A stretch of DNA of 64,000 nucleotides from an uncultured Lachnospiraceae bacterium. GTDB taxonomy: Bacteria; Bacillota; Clostridia; Lachnospirales; Lachnospiraceae. How positions within the stretch are numbered: the stretch's first letter is position 1; every line of letters begins with the position of its first letter. Both the position numbers and the translations under genes were made by a program. Shown piece by piece: positions 9,652 to 18,850 of the stretch. The DNA is taken from contig CATBDC010000008.1 of the NCBI GenBank assembly GCA_949502235.1, forward strand, positions 1-64,000, given 5' to 3'. The notes beneath the pieces are model-generated. The model was not told the DNA's origin, did no database searches, and saw only the letters and a list, made by a program, of their open reading frames with translations.

Positions 9652-11418
9652 CTACATCCTCTCCGGCGCCTCAAAGCCAAGCAGATCAATGCAGGACTCC
9701 AATATCCTCTTTGTAAGAATCAGAAGAGCAATATAGCTCTCTTTCCTCTCCTCATTCTCCTCCGTAAGAATCTTTGTCTCGTGATAAAACCGGTTAAATG
9801 CATTTGCCAGGTCATAAATATACGCACAGATTTTATGAGGCGCAAGCTCCTCACAGGCAGTTTCCATCACCTCATTATACTTCACCGCCTCAAGCATAAG
9901 GGCCTTTTCGCTCTCTCCTTCTGCGCCCTTTACTTTAAGCCCGGACAGAGAAGCTTCATCTTCTGTGTATTTGTTTAAAATAGATTTAATCCGGACAATG
10001 GTATAGAGAATATACGGGCCTGTATTCCCTTCAAAGGAGGTAAATCTGTCCACGTCAAACACATAATCCTTAGCCGCCTGGTTAGAAAGATCGCCGTACT
10101 TAATAGCAGAAAGCCCTACAATTTTTGCCGTCTGCCTGGCTTCCTCCTCTCCTGCGGTACGGTTATCCGAAATCTTTTTATACATTTCGTCCTCAATATC
10201 GGCAATCAGGTTCTCCAGACGCATAATCCCGCCTTCCCTTGTCTTAAAGGGTTTTCCGTCCTTTCCGTTCATTGTTCCGAAGCCTAAAAATCTAAGCTTC
10301 GTCTCCTCCGGGACGATCCCGGTTTTCTTCGCTGCCCTGAACACCTGGACAAAATGCAGCTCCTGACGCTTGTCCACCACATAGACGATTTCATCCGGCT
10401 TATAATCCCTCTCCCTCTGCACCAGAGTGGCAAGATCCGTTGTTCCGTAAAGCGATGCCCCGTCCGACTTCTGTATCATGCAGGGAGGAATCTCCTTGGT
10501 ATCGCTTTCCTCCTGCACATCAATCACAAGAGCCCCATCGTCTACATGGGCGTAGCCCTCCCGTTTCAGCCGCTCAATCATATCCGGAATAAATTCCTGT
10601 GCGTCTGCCTCGCCCTTCCACAAATCAAAATCCACATTCAGGTTTCTGTAATTCTTCTTAAGGTCCGAGACAGATACATTCATAATATGTCTCCACACCG
10701 CCGTGTATCCCCTGTGCCCATTCTGCAGCAGATAAGTAGCATGAAGGGCCTCCTCCCGGTACGCCGCGTCTTCCTTTGCCCTTGCGCTGGCCGCCGGATA
10801 AATCTCCTCCAGCTCCCCGATAGTAAAAGGCGCCTCCTTCGGATATTCTCCTTCATACGCTTCGTCAAAATAGGGAAGATCTCCTTTCCTTTCCTTAAGC
10901 TCCGTAATAATAAGTCCCATCTGGTAACCCCAGTCACCCAGGTGGATATCCCCCAATACCTGATGTCCCATTCTCCTTATCATTCTTTTTACACTCTCCC
11001 CGATAATGGCAGAGCGCAGATGCCCTACATGGAGGGGCTTTGCCACATTCGGCCCGCCGTAATCCACGATAATTGTCCGGGGCTCTTTCGCCTTCTCCGC
11101 GCCAAGGCTTTCATCCTCCTGCATCTCGTTCAGATATGCCGCAAGCTTTTCCTTTCGAAGCTTCATATTAATAAATCCCGGCTTTACGGCCTGAACATCC
11201 TCTATATACTCACTGTCAGAAAGGCCTTTCACCACATCCTCTGCAATCATAAGGGGGGCTTTCTTATAAGCCTTTGCCCCTGCCATGGCCCCGTTACACT
11301 GATATTCACATAAATCCGGACGGTTCGATAACGTCACCCGCGCCAGACTCCGGTCATACCCTGCGTTCTCGAAGGCTCCTGCAAGCTCTTCTGCAATCAA
11401 ATCAACTATCTTCTTCAT
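9652..11418 (-). CDS. argS: Arginyl-tRNA synthetase
   Basis: This 588-residue class I synthetase charges tRNA(Arg). The N-terminal Add-1 domain covers about residues 1-100. The HIGH-type motif is HVGHLRSA (near residue 125, after GGPNVAKPL). The KMSKS equivalent is degenerate at FKTREGG, as is common in bacterial ArgRS. The C-terminal DALR anticodon-binding domain starts near residue 470 (YILYTIVRIKSIL). I placed the start at the ATG at 11418, which has AAAGGA upstream. An in-frame extension to 11565 would run through the promoter and lacks family similarity. It is the first gene of an argS-alaX operon. The leader is too short for a T-box. Confidence 0.95.
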   Translation of the reverse strand: MKKIVDLIAEELAGAFENAGYDRSLARVTLSNRPDLCEYQCNGAMAGAKAYKKAPLMIAEDVVKGLSDSEYIEDVQAVKPGFINMKLRKEKLAAYLNEMQEDESLGAEKAKEPRTIIVDYGGPNVAKPLHVGHLRSAIIGESVKRMIRRMGHQVLGDIHLGDWGYQMGLIITELKERKGDLPYFDEAYEGEYPKEAPFTIGELEEIYPAASARAKEDAAYREEALHATYLLQNGHRGYTAVWRHIMNVSVSDLKKNYRNLNVDFDLWKGEADAQEFIPDMIERLKREGYAHVDDGALVIDVQEESDTKEIPPCMIQKSDGASLYGTTDLATLVQRERDYKPDEIVYVVDKRQELHFVQVFRAAKKTGIVPEETKLRFLGFGTMNGKDGKPFKTREGGIMRLENLIADIEDEMYKKISDNRTAGEEEARQTAKIVGLSAIKYGDLSNQAAKDYVFDVDRFTSFEGNTGPYILYTIVRIKSILNKYTEDEASLSGLKVKGAEGESEKALMLEAVKYNEVMETACEELAPHKICAYIYDLANAFNRFYHETKILTEENEERKESYIALLILTKRILESCIDLLGFEAPERM

Positions 11419-11485
11419 TTTTTTCGTCCTTTCTATGTTGCTGTATGGAGAATATAATGCTGCTGTAAACAAAGTGAACAGCAAT

Positions 11486-11514
11486 AGTATTTTACCACAA
11501 GAACACTGGTTCAA
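11486..11514 (-). promoter_or_regulatory. Putative argS promoter
   Basis: TTGAAC (11509-11514) and AATACT (11486-11491) on the minus strand are 17 nt apart, ~68 nt before the argS start codon. Confidence 0.5.
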
Positions 11515-11536
11515 CAACAGCTTCTTAAAACTCTTA

Positions 11537-11565
11537 TTGCAAAAAATGGAAATGCGTGTTATCAT
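11537..11565 (+). promoter_or_regulatory. Putative promoter of the flavin reductase-rubredoxin/nfo operon
   Basis: TTGCAA (11537-11542) and TATCAT (11560-11565) are separated by 17 nt. They are divergent from the argS promoter within the same 187-bp region. AGGAGG follows before the ATG at 11606. Confidence 0.5.
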
Positions 11566-11605
11566 ATCAGTAATTATTACTATTATTAAAATTTAGGAGG
11601 TATTT

Positions 11606-12253
11606 ATGAACAGAAACGTATTTCGCAATTTATCCTATGGAGTTTATGTAATCTCCACCTTAGACGGCGAAAGACATACCGGATGTGTCGCAAACAGCGC
11701 CATGCAGATTACATCCTCCCCTGCATCCATTGCCATAAGCATCAATCATGACAACTATACCAATTCCTGTATAGAAAAGTGCGGGAAATTTGCAGTATCC
11801 ATTCTTTCCGAGGGCACAGACCCCGGCATCATCGGGACCTTCGGCTTCCAGTCCGGAAAGGATACGGACAAATTTGCTGCCGTAAGCCACCACATAAGCG
11901 AAGGCTTGGCTGTCCTTGACGACTGCTGCGGATATATTGTATGTAAGGTTACCGGAAAGCTTGAGACCTCAACCCACACCATATTTTTAGGCGAGGCCGT
12001 AGAAGGTGATACAAAGGGAGATTCCCCTGCCATGACCTATGCTTATTATCACAATGTTGTAAAGGGAAAAAGTCCGAAAAATGCTCCCACCTATATCCCG
12101 GAGGAGGAAAACACCCCTTCTGCCGCAAAGGAAAAATGGGTATGCAGTGTCTGCAGGTACGAATATGACGGTGACATTCCCTTTGAGGAGCTTCCTGATT
12201 CTTATGTCTGCCCGGTCTGCAGACAGCCAAAGAGCAAGTTCGTAAGACTCTAG
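11606..12253 (+). CDS. Flavin reductase-rubredoxin fusion (high-molecular-weight rubredoxin type)
   Basis: This 215-residue two-domain electron carrier has residues ~1-150 as a flavin-reductase-like FMN-binding split barrel (the start [13 protein letters not shown] is typical, and [13 protein letters not shown] binds flavin in relatives). Residues ~172-215 are a rubredoxin with two iron-binding knuckles, CSVC and CPVC. In Moorella the Hrb protein of this build passes electrons from NADH to the flavodiiron protein FprA for O2 or NO reduction. A similar oxidative-stress role is inferred here. The neighbour nfo, 11 nt downstream, repairs oxidative DNA damage and fits that view. Confidence 0.85.
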   Translation: MNRNVFRNLSYGVYVISTLDGERHTGCVANSAMQITSSPASIAISINHDNYTNSCIEKCGKFAVSILSEGTDPGIIGTFGFQSGKDTDKFAAVSHHISEGLAVLDDCCGYIVCKVTGKLETSTHTIFLGEAVEGDTKGDSPAMTYAYYHNVVKGKSPKNAPTYIPEEENTPSAAKEKWVCSVCRYEYDGDIPFEELPDSYVCPVCRQPKSKFVRL

Positions 12254-12264
12254 GGAGGTATTTT

Positions 12265-13176
12265 ATGCTAAAAATAGGCTCACATGTGGGTATGAGCGGC
12301 AGGGACATGCTTCTTGGCTCTGCAAAGGAAGCACACTCCTACGGCGCTGATACCTTCATGTTTTATACAGGAGCACCCCAGAACACAAAACGAAAAGACA
12401 TAAGCGAGCTGAATATAGAGCCTGCCTGGGAATATATGCGGGAGCATAAGATTGACGATATCCTTGTGCATGCGCCCTATATCATCAATCTTGGAAACAC
12501 TGTAAAGCCCGAAACCTTCAGACTGGCCGTTGATTTCCTCGCGCTGGAGGCTGAAAGAACCACAGCCTTAAAAAGCCGCGTCCTCATCCTCCATCCCGGA
12601 GCCCATGTAGGGGCAGGCACAGATGCCGGAATCCGCCAGATAATAAAGGGATTAAATGAGGTCATCACAAAAGATATGGAGCTTTATATCGCCCTTGAGA
12701 CAATGGCCGGAAAGGGCTCTGAAATCGGCCGTTCCTTCGAGGAACTGGCACGCATTTATGACGGCGTCACTTACCCGGACAAGCTTCGGGTCTGCTTTGA
12801 TACCTGTCACACCCACGACAGCGGATATGATATTATCCATGATTTTGACGGTGTAATCGGGCAGTTTGACAGGCTTCTGGGAAAAGACCAGATAGCGGTC
12901 TTTCACATCAATGACAGTAAAAATGTGCGGGGCGCCAGAAAAGACCGCCACGCAAACTTAGGCTTCGGCGAAATTGGCTTTGACGCACTGTCCTATATCG
13001 TCCATCATCCCGATTTTACACAGGTTCCAAAAATACTGGAGACACCTTATGTGCCATCGCCCACAAAAGAGAAGGCCTCGTACGCGCCATATAAATATGA
13101 AATTGAAATGCTGCGCAGGAAACGGTTTGACCCGGACGTGCAGGAGAAGATTATCAGAGAAAATGAACCGTTATGA
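12265..13176 (+). CDS. nfo: Endonuclease IV (AP endonuclease)
   Basis: This 303-residue TIM-barrel zinc enzyme cuts DNA 5' to abasic sites in base-excision repair. Zinc-ligand segments are in place: [27 protein letters not shown] with the catalytic Glu, [30 protein letters not shown] and LETPY. It is slightly longer than the usual ~280 residues because of a C-terminal tail. It shares an operon with the upstream flavin reductase-rubredoxin gene (11-nt gap) and ends before a strong hairpin. Confidence 0.95.
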   Translation: MLKIGSHVGMSGRDMLLGSAKEAHSYGADTFMFYTGAPQNTKRKDISELNIEPAWEYMREHKIDDILVHAPYIINLGNTVKPETFRLAVDFLALEAERTTALKSRVLILHPGAHVGAGTDAGIRQIIKGLNEVITKDMELYIALETMAGKGSEIGRSFEELARIYDGVTYPDKLRVCFDTCHTHDSGYDIIHDFDGVIGQFDRLLGKDQIAVFHINDSKNVRGARKDRHANLGFGEIGFDALSYIVHHPDFTQVPKILETPYVPSPTKEKASYAPYKYEIEMLRRKRFDPDVQEKIIRENEPL

Positions 13177-13190
13177 TAACTTATATAATA

Positions 13191-13220
13191 TGAGGCTGTT
13201 GTTTTGCTGCAACAGCCTCA
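13191..13220. terminator. Bidirectional hairpin between nfo and the HTH gene
   Basis: A perfect 11-bp stem pairs TGAGGCTGTTG (13191-13201) with CAACAGCCTCA (13210-13220). It lies between convergent genes. The T tracts are poor on both sides, so efficiency is uncertain. Confidence 0.65.
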
Positions 13221-13246
13221 TTAACTGGTATTTCAGGTGTAAAGCT

Positions 13247-14134
13247 TTATTTCTCCCGGTTCAGTATCAGCGACACGATGCCGCACAGAAGCCCTCCGAT
13301 AACAAAGGCAATCCAGCAGATTTCCCACAGGTTAAACACCAGTCCCGCCACCAGAAACACCATTGCCGCCACCAGCATGATGCACCCGCACCATACGGAA
13401 ACTATATTGTTTTTCTTTTCCGTATCCGCAGAATTACTTTTATTATATTTGTCCACGTCATACTCATCCTTTTTAAGTCCGCTGTAAATTAGGATTCCCA
13501 CCGAAACAGCCACGCACACCATGAAAAGCCCATAATAAAAATCCTCTGTCATGCCATCAAAAAGGGGCAGATATTCCGCATTCATGCCAAAGAGGAGCAT
13601 GCCCACCAGGATGATTCCTACCGCTGTTGCAATGTACACCGGAAATTTCTTTTCAAACTGCTCTTTCTCCTCTTTTGTGTAAAAATCCTGGATAACCGGG
13701 TGCTTCTTCTTATAGCTGTCATCCTGCATCCCGTGTGTAATAAGAATCAGAATACCGATAATAATAATCACCCAGAAGATAGTGTCAAGAAACACCTCCT
13801 TTACCATAAAGCCTGCGCATAGCTCATAAACCGCGCAGGAAAGGATAAGTGTCACCACTCCGGTCACAATGCCCTTTCTAAGCCTTCTCATATGATCTCT
13901 GTGCACCGTGTCATCCCCTGCCGCCAACACACTTGCGTCACGTCTTAAAAGCGTGTCCATATCACAGGAAAACAGATCACAGAGCTGCAGGATTTTATCC
14001 ATCTCCGCAAAAGAGTTTCCTGCCTCCCATTTTGAAACTGTCTGTCTGGAAACTTCAAGCCTTTCTGCCAGCTGTTCCTGAGTCATATTTTCCCTCCTTC
14101 TATAAAACTGCAGATTCTCTCCAAATAAGCTCAT
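13247..14134 (-). CDS. XRE-family regulator with C-terminal membrane helices
   Basis: Residues ~7-60 form a helix-turn-helix (MTQEQLAERLEVSRQTVSKW). After a linker there are about six hydrophobic segments (GIVTGVVTLILSCAVYEL, TIFWVIIIIGILILI, YIATAVGIILVGMLLF and three more). This layout suggests a membrane-tethered repressor that senses envelope or membrane signals. The ligand is unknown. I prefer the ATG at 14134, which has GAAAGG 8 nt upstream, over a GTG 9 nt earlier. It is convergent with nfo and divergent from the GntR/ABC operon that begins at 14453, which it might control. Confidence 0.85.
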   Translation of the reverse strand: MSLFGENLQFYRRRENMTQEQLAERLEVSRQTVSKWEAGNSFAEMDKILQLCDLFSCDMDTLLRRDASVLAAGDDTVHRDHMRRLRKGIVTGVVTLILSCAVYELCAGFMVKEVFLDTIFWVIIIIGILILITHGMQDDSYKKKHPVIQDFYTKEEKEQFEKKFPVYIATAVGIILVGMLLFGMNAEYLPLFDGMTEDFYYGLFMVCVAVSVGILIYSGLKKDEYDVDKYNKSNSADTEKKNNIVSVWCGCIMLVAAMVFLVAGLVFNLWEICWIAFVIGGLLCGIVSLILNREK

Positions 14135-14280
14135 ACCCTTCACCTTTCTTTCTAAAAAATTCCCCCGGCGCCTCCTTAGGGTCTTCTATATGGTACACAA
14201 ACATCAGTGTAAAATCCAGATAATTCATGTTGCTTTTCTCTTTACATATGTAAACTTCAGGTTGCATACCTGATTATATG

Positions 14281-14313
14281 CTACTGTTCACACCCTGCGG
14301 GTGCTCCAGTAAC
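14281..14313. repeat. TTACTGTTCAC-type repeat in a divergent intergenic region
   Basis: CTACTGTTCACACC ... GGTGCTCCAGTAAC forms an imperfect hairpin. The 318-bp gap 14135-14452 also holds the GntR operon promoter and nothing else that I can call. Confidence 0.5.
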
Positions 14314-14369
14314 CATTATATACCATAATTCGATTTTTTTCAGTATTGACAGAATCCGACTAATGTATT

Positions 14370-14426
14370 ATTGTATTACTTAGATAGTACAATCTTGTTG
14401 ACAGAGTTTTTCTAAAATGTTACCAT
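14370..14426 (+). promoter_or_regulatory. Promoter and putative operator of the GntR/ABC operon
   Basis: TTGACA (14398-14403) and TACCAT (14421-14426) are 17 nt apart. Just upstream, 14370-14393 is an imperfect 24-bp palindrome with arms ATTGTA and TACAAT, a plausible operator for the GntR protein encoded by the first gene. Confidence 0.6.
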
Positions 14427-14452
14427 AGTATCTATAGAAAGGAAGTGCATTT

Positions 14453-14821
14453 ATGCCGTGGGACTTAGATAATGACCGCCCCATCTACTTACAGCTTATG
14501 GAACGCATCCGGCAGGACATTGTCGCCGGTGTTTATAAGCCCGGGGATAAACTGCCCTCCGTCAGGGATCTCGCTCTTGATGCCGCAGTGAACCCCAACA
14601 CCATGCAGAAAGCTCTCTCCGAGCTTGAACGGGACGGACTGGTATATTCAAAGCGCACAAGCGGACGTTATATTACGGAGGATGAGACAATGTTAAATCA
14701 ATTAAAAGCCGAACTAGCCATGCAGCATATCAGACAATTTCTTGAAACAATGAAGCAGCTTGGCTTTAAAAAGGAAGAGATTCTTTCCTTAATTCAGGAA
14801 GCCCTAAAGGAGGAACCTTAA
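14453..14821 (+). CDS. GntR-family regulator, YtrA subfamily
   Basis: This 122-residue protein has an N-terminal winged helix (RPIYLQLMERIRQDIVAG, KLPSVRDLALDAAVNPNTMQKAL) and only a short helical tail, which is the YtrA hallmark. Such proteins repress the ABC operon they head. GGAAG lies upstream. The stop is 2 nt from the ATPase start, so GntR, ATPase and permease are one operon. The ligand is unknown. Relatives respond to cell-wall-active compounds. Confidence 0.9.
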   Translation: MPWDLDNDRPIYLQLMERIRQDIVAGVYKPGDKLPSVRDLALDAAVNPNTMQKALSELERDGLVYSKRTSGRYITEDETMLNQLKAELAMQHIRQFLETMKQLGFKKEEILSLIQEALKEEP

Positions 14822-14823
14822 TT

Positions 14824-15528
14824 ATGAACCCCATCATCTTAGAATGTAAAGGACTTTCCAAAAGATACGGCAATACCCAGTGTGCCGTGGATAATTTAAG
14901 CCTTTCCTTAGAACGCGGACAGATTGTGGGACTTTTAGGCCCCAACGGAAGCGGAAAAAGCACCTTGATTAAGCTTATAAACGGCTTGCTTACCCCCACC
15001 GCCGGGACTGTCCTCATAGACGGCATGCTTCCGGGCGTTGAAACAAAAAGTATAATCTCTTACCTTCCTGAACAGACTTATCTTAGCCCCTCCATGAAGG
15101 TAAAGGATGCCATTTCCTATTTTACAGATTTTTATAAGGATTTCCGGCCGGATCGTGCCCTCAAGATGCTTAAGGATCTGGATATTGATATAAACGCACG
15201 TTTTAAAATATTATCAAAGGGCGCAAAGGAAAAGGTACAGCTCATTCTTGTCATGAGCCGTGACGCCATGCTCTATCTTTTAGACGAGCCCATCGGCGGC
15301 GTTGACCCTGCGGCAAGAGAATATATTTTGCGTACGATTCTTATGAACTACAGTGAAAATGCCACCATACTTTTGTCCACCCACCTGATTCAGGATATTG
15401 AAAATGTACTTGACCGTGTCATTTTCCTTCAGAATGGCCGCGCTGTTTTAAACGCCACAGTGGATGAGATCCGCATGGAGCAGAAAAAATCTGTAGATAT
15501 ACTGTTCCGGGAGGTATACAGATGTTAG
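14824..15528 (+). CDS. ABC transporter ATP-binding protein, YtrB type
   Basis: This 234-residue ATPase has Walker A GPNGSGKST (residues ~39-47), a weakly conserved signature region LSKGAKEKVQLIL (a degenerate LSGGQ), Walker B MLYLLDEP and a switch His in LLSTHL. The degenerate signature is usual for the YtrB/BcrA-like branch. It powers the membrane partner encoded next, whose start overlaps this gene by 7 nt. Substrate unknown. Confidence 0.9.
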   Translation: MNPIILECKGLSKRYGNTQCAVDNLSLSLERGQIVGLLGPNGSGKSTLIKLINGLLTPTAGTVLIDGMLPGVETKSIISYLPEQTYLSPSMKVKDAISYFTDFYKDFRPDRALKMLKDLDIDINARFKILSKGAKEKVQLILVMSRDAMLYLLDEPIGGVDPAAREYILRTILMNYSENATILLSTHLIQDIENVLDRVIFLQNGRAVLNATVDEIRMEQKKSVDILFREVYRC

Positions 15529-16349
15529 GAAAACTTATAAAATATGACTTAAAAGCTATGAACCGTTACCTGATTATTATTCATGTTTTTATGCTTTCTG
15601 CCTGCATTTTAATGCGTATATTTTTAACCGGACACTTATTTACAGAAGGCGTAGATTTTAACAACAGGAAATACTTCCTTCCTCTTGTTCTGTTTTTTAC
15701 GCTGTTTATCATACTTATCAGCATGCTGGCCTTTGCCGTGCAGCTGGTAATAGCCGTACGGTTTTACAAGAACCTGTTTTCCAGTGAAGGCTACTTAACA
15801 CACACCCTTCCGGTCACAAGCGGACAGCACCTGTTAGCTAAAACCATATCCGGAAGCATCTGGGCAGTCATCAATGTGATTTCCTTCCACATCGCAATAT
15901 GGATTGTTGCCGCGACTCCATATGTTATCCGTTCCATCACGGAAAATAAAATGGAAATCATGGATACCCTTGGCTTTACGGGCAGCCGCCCTTCCGGTTC
16001 CTTTCATGGGCTCCTTCTCCTTTATATGGGAGTATGCCTTGTGGGCGCAGTCTCAAATGTCGTCCTGTTCTATGCATCCATTGCCATAGGCCAGCTCGTA
16101 TCCGGCCATAAGATACTCGGCGCTATTGCAGCCTACTTTTGCATAAGCACCATAGCCTCTGTTGCTGCACTAATCCTTTCAGCACTTACCGGTCTTTTAG
16201 GAGCCTCTATGGAGCTGTCATCCGCTGTTGACTCTATGAAATATTTAAGAGATTCCCTTATAGTAAACGGAAGCTTTTCTTTCCTGCAGACTGTCATCTT
16301 ATATCCTGTCATTTACTGGATCATGAAGAAGAAAGTCAATCTGGACTGA
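15522..16349 (+). CDS. ABC-2-like membrane permease
   Basis: This 275-residue protein has about six hydrophobic helices (YLIIIHVFMLSACILM near the N-terminus, LPLVLFFTLFIILISMLAF, a pair around residues 108-130, ACLVGAVSNVVLF-like, IAAYFCISTIASVAALIL and a C-terminal one). It is the probable membrane partner of the upstream ATPase. It resembles the permeases of YtrA-linked transporters in Clostridia. The C-terminus is short and basic (KKKVNLD). It is convergent with the nuclease-helicase operon. Confidence 0.8.
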   Translation: MLGKLIKYDLKAMNRYLIIIHVFMLSACILMRIFLTGHLFTEGVDFNNRKYFLPLVLFFTLFIILISMLAFAVQLVIAVRFYKNLFSSEGYLTHTLPVTSGQHLLAKTISGSIWAVINVISFHIAIWIVAATPYVIRSITENKMEIMDTLGFTGSRPSGSFHGLLLLYMGVCLVGAVSNVVLFYASIAIGQLVSGHKILGAIAAYFCISTIASVAALILSALTGLLGASMELSSAVDSMKYLRDSLIVNGSFSFLQTVILYPVIYWIMKKKVNLD

Positions 16350-16357
16350 TATTCCAT

Positions 16358-16382
16358 GGTCTGCGCAGTAACTGCGCAGACC
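16358..16382. terminator. Perfect hairpin between convergent operons
   Basis: A 12-bp perfect stem with a one-base loop has arms GGTCTGCGCAGT and ACTGCGCAGACC. There is no T tract on either side, so it may stall or protect transcripts rather than act as a classic terminator. Confidence 0.5.
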
Positions 16383-16428
16383 TGTAAACTGTAATGCTTT
16401 GCGGCCATGCCGGATACAGAAATTTTAT

Positions 16429-18804
16429 CTATGCTTCCTCCCAGAACAGCCTGATCTTTTCCGCCACATTCTTTATAGTACAATAGGAAATATTTTCCCA
16501 TTCCCTTGGAAATATCTCCCGTACTCTTGTTTCCCTAAATCTTTCATCTAAAAGAAGCACCACGCCCCTGTCATCCTCTGTGCGGATAACCCTTCCCGCT
16601 GACTGGAGCACCTTGTTCATTCCCGGATACAGATATGCATAGTCAAAGCCCGGAAGCCCCTGGGAATCAAAATAATTCTTAAGAAGCTCCCGCTCCTTAC
16701 ATACCTGGGGCAGTCCCGTGCCCGCAATCACAGCGCCGATAAGCCTGTCTGCCGTCAGATCAATGCCCTCTGAAAAAATACCTCCCATCACACAGAAGCC
16801 AATAAAGCTCTTATCTCTCGTCTCCTCAAAATTCTCCAGAAAAATCTCCCTTGACTCTTCAGACATATACTGGGACTGCATCACATACTCGATCTCTCTC
16901 TTTTTTTCCACGTCCTTTTCTTCGGAAAGAAGCAGCACAAACGCATCATAGACCTTCTCCATAAAAGAATAGGAAGGGAAAAAAGCGATATAGTTTCCTG
17001 TCTTTGCCTCTGCGGCCGCAAGAAGATATCTGGCATATCTCTTATACATCTCCTCTCCCCGCCTTGTGTATTTCGTACTCACATCATTCCCCGTAAGAAT
17101 AAGCCTTTTCCCGGGATCGAAAGGGGATTTTGCATAGATGGCATAGTCTTCTGTCCCAGTACTTAGAAGCTTTTTATAATAGTGAATCGGAAGGAGTGTT
17201 GCCGAAAAAAAGACGGCGCTGTTTCCCTTATCCAGGAATTTCTTAAGGCCTGCCGCCGGGTTCACGCAGAACAGGCGGAGCTTAAAATACCCATTCTCCT
17301 CAAGCTCGGAATAGATGACATAATTTTCATCCAGACATTCATGGATCCCGATGAACATACGCACATCAAAATAAAAGTCCAGAACCTCCTTTCGAACCTC
17401 CTCCTTCCTGCATTCTTCCAGGAAACGCTCAAGCTCTGCCATAATACGCAGAAGCTTAAGATAGATATGGGACACACTGTTAAGCACCCTGCAGCCTTCA
17501 CACTCCCTCTTAAGCATAAGAAGTCCCTGGTTGCAGTCCCCAAGCTCTTTCGCAAGCTTTTCATCCTCTGCCTTCACAAGCCTCCTTATCCTTAGAACAT
17601 CCTCCTTGTAAATATGGGCGCTGTACATCTCCCTTCCACGCTCTACAAGATTATGGGCCTCGTCAATCAGAAAAAGGTACTCCCCCTTAACACCCTCTCC
17701 GAAAAACCTGCGCAGATGGGCATTGGGGTCAAATACATAATTGTAATCGCAGATGACCGCATCCACCCATGTAGACACGTCCAGGCTCATCTCATGGGGG
17801 CAGACCCTCCATTTCCTTGCCTGCTCCTCTAAGATCTCCCGGCTCATCTCATCAGATGTGGTGAGCAGCTCATATACCGCGTCATTTACCCGGTCATAAT
17901 GTCCCTTTGCATAGGGACAGTATTCAGGATTGCAATTTGTCTCTTCACAGAAGCAGATTTTCTCCTTTGCTGTTAATACAATCACCTTCATGCGGAGAGC
18001 CTGCTCCTTTAATTTGTCAAAGGCCTGCAGGGCGGCTGTACGGGTTATGGTTTTTGCTGTCAGGTAAAAAATCTTCTCCCCAAGCCCTTCCCCTACTGCC
18101 TTTACTGCGGGAAACACGGCGGCAATGGTCTTACCCACTCCGGTAGGAGCCTGTATAAACAACTTCTTTTTTCTCAAAATCGTCCGGTACACGGAAGACA
18201 CCAGATGTTTCTGCCCCTCTCTGTAAGGGAACGGGAATTCCACAGCTTTAATAGAAAGGTTTCTCTTTTCTTTCCACTGAACCTGGTATCTGGCCCATTT
18301 TTCATATTTCCCCACAAGCTCCTCAAACCAGGCTTTCAGCTCCTCAAAGGAATATACGCTCTGAAATCTCTTAATGTCCTCATTCTCCATATTGCAGTAG
18401 GTCATCTGAACCCCTATCTCACTAAGGCCGTGCTGGGACGCGTAAATATAAGCATAGCACCTTGCCTGGGCAAGATGGACCTCCGCCGGCTTCTCCAAAA
18501 CATGGATATCCTTAAAAACTCCCTTTATTTCATCAATGACGGTTCCCTTCTTTGTCTCAATAATTCCGTCCGCACGTCCCTCAAGGAGGATCACGTAGCC
18601 TCTGCAGAGAATCTCATATTTTAGAGGCACCTCCGCCCGGTAGTCAGCTCCCATCCTGCGCTGGATCTTCCTGTGTATCCTGCTTCCAAGCTGCATGGCG
18701 TCCTTATCCGCCGCGGCAATTCTGTTATCTATATCTCCCGAGCGCAGAATAAACTCCACTAGACTGCGCACAGATATCCGTATTACCGGCTCCTTTATGT
18801 CCAT
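16429..18804 (-). CDS. Cas4/RecB-like nuclease fused to an XPD/DinG-type helicase
   Basis: This 791-residue fusion has residues ~1-180 as a PD-(D/E)XK nuclease of the RecB/Cas4 type: H44 in LGSRIHRK, D79 in GRADG, E92-x-K94 in DEIKG, and a Q-x4-Y helix in AQARCYAYI. Residues ~195-791 are a superfamily 2 helicase of the iron-sulfur XPD/DinG class: Walker A APTGVGKT (219-226), a cysteine group (C284, C286, C291, C296, C335) for a 4Fe-4S cluster, DEAH at 381-384, and a motif VI-like QSAGRVIRTEDD. Relatives unwind damaged or displaced DNA 5' to 3'. I prefer the ATG at 18804 with GGAG upstream. An extension to 18846 lacks a ribosome site. It is the third gene of the SOS-like operon. Confidence 0.88.
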   Translation of the reverse strand: MDIKEPVIRISVRSLVEFILRSGDIDNRIAAADKDAMQLGSRIHRKIQRRMGADYRAEVPLKYEILCRGYVILLEGRADGIIETKKGTVIDEIKGVFKDIHVLEKPAEVHLAQARCYAYIYASQHGLSEIGVQMTYCNMENEDIKRFQSVYSFEELKAWFEELVGKYEKWARYQVQWKEKRNLSIKAVEFPFPYREGQKHLVSSVYRTILRKKKLFIQAPTGVGKTIAAVFPAVKAVGEGLGEKIFYLTAKTITRTAALQAFDKLKEQALRMKVIVLTAKEKICFCEETNCNPEYCPYAKGHYDRVNDAVYELLTTSDEMSREILEEQARKWRVCPHEMSLDVSTWVDAVICDYNYVFDPNAHLRRFFGEGVKGEYLFLIDEAHNLVERGREMYSAHIYKEDVLRIRRLVKAEDEKLAKELGDCNQGLLMLKRECEGCRVLNSVSHIYLKLLRIMAELERFLEECRKEEVRKEVLDFYFDVRMFIGIHECLDENYVIYSELEENGYFKLRLFCVNPAAGLKKFLDKGNSAVFFSATLLPIHYYKKLLSTGTEDYAIYAKSPFDPGKRLILTGNDVSTKYTRRGEEMYKRYARYLLAAAEAKTGNYIAFFPSYSFMEKVYDAFVLLLSEEKDVEKKREIEYVMQSQYMSEESREIFLENFEETRDKSFIGFCVMGGIFSEGIDLTADRLIGAVIAGTGLPQVCKERELLKNYFDSQGLPGFDYAYLYPGMNKVLQSAGRVIRTEDDRGVVLLLDERFRETRVREIFPREWENISYCTIKNVAEKIRLFWEEA

Positions 18805-18850
18805 GATATCTTTTCTCCGATCTTTAAAGATAGTAATGAAAGACATCTTA

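Noticed and set aside
11419..11605. T-box riboswitch upstream of argS
   Set aside because: The argS/flavin-reductase divergent gap is 187 bp with two promoters, too short for a T-box leader, and no T-box bulge sequence was seen.
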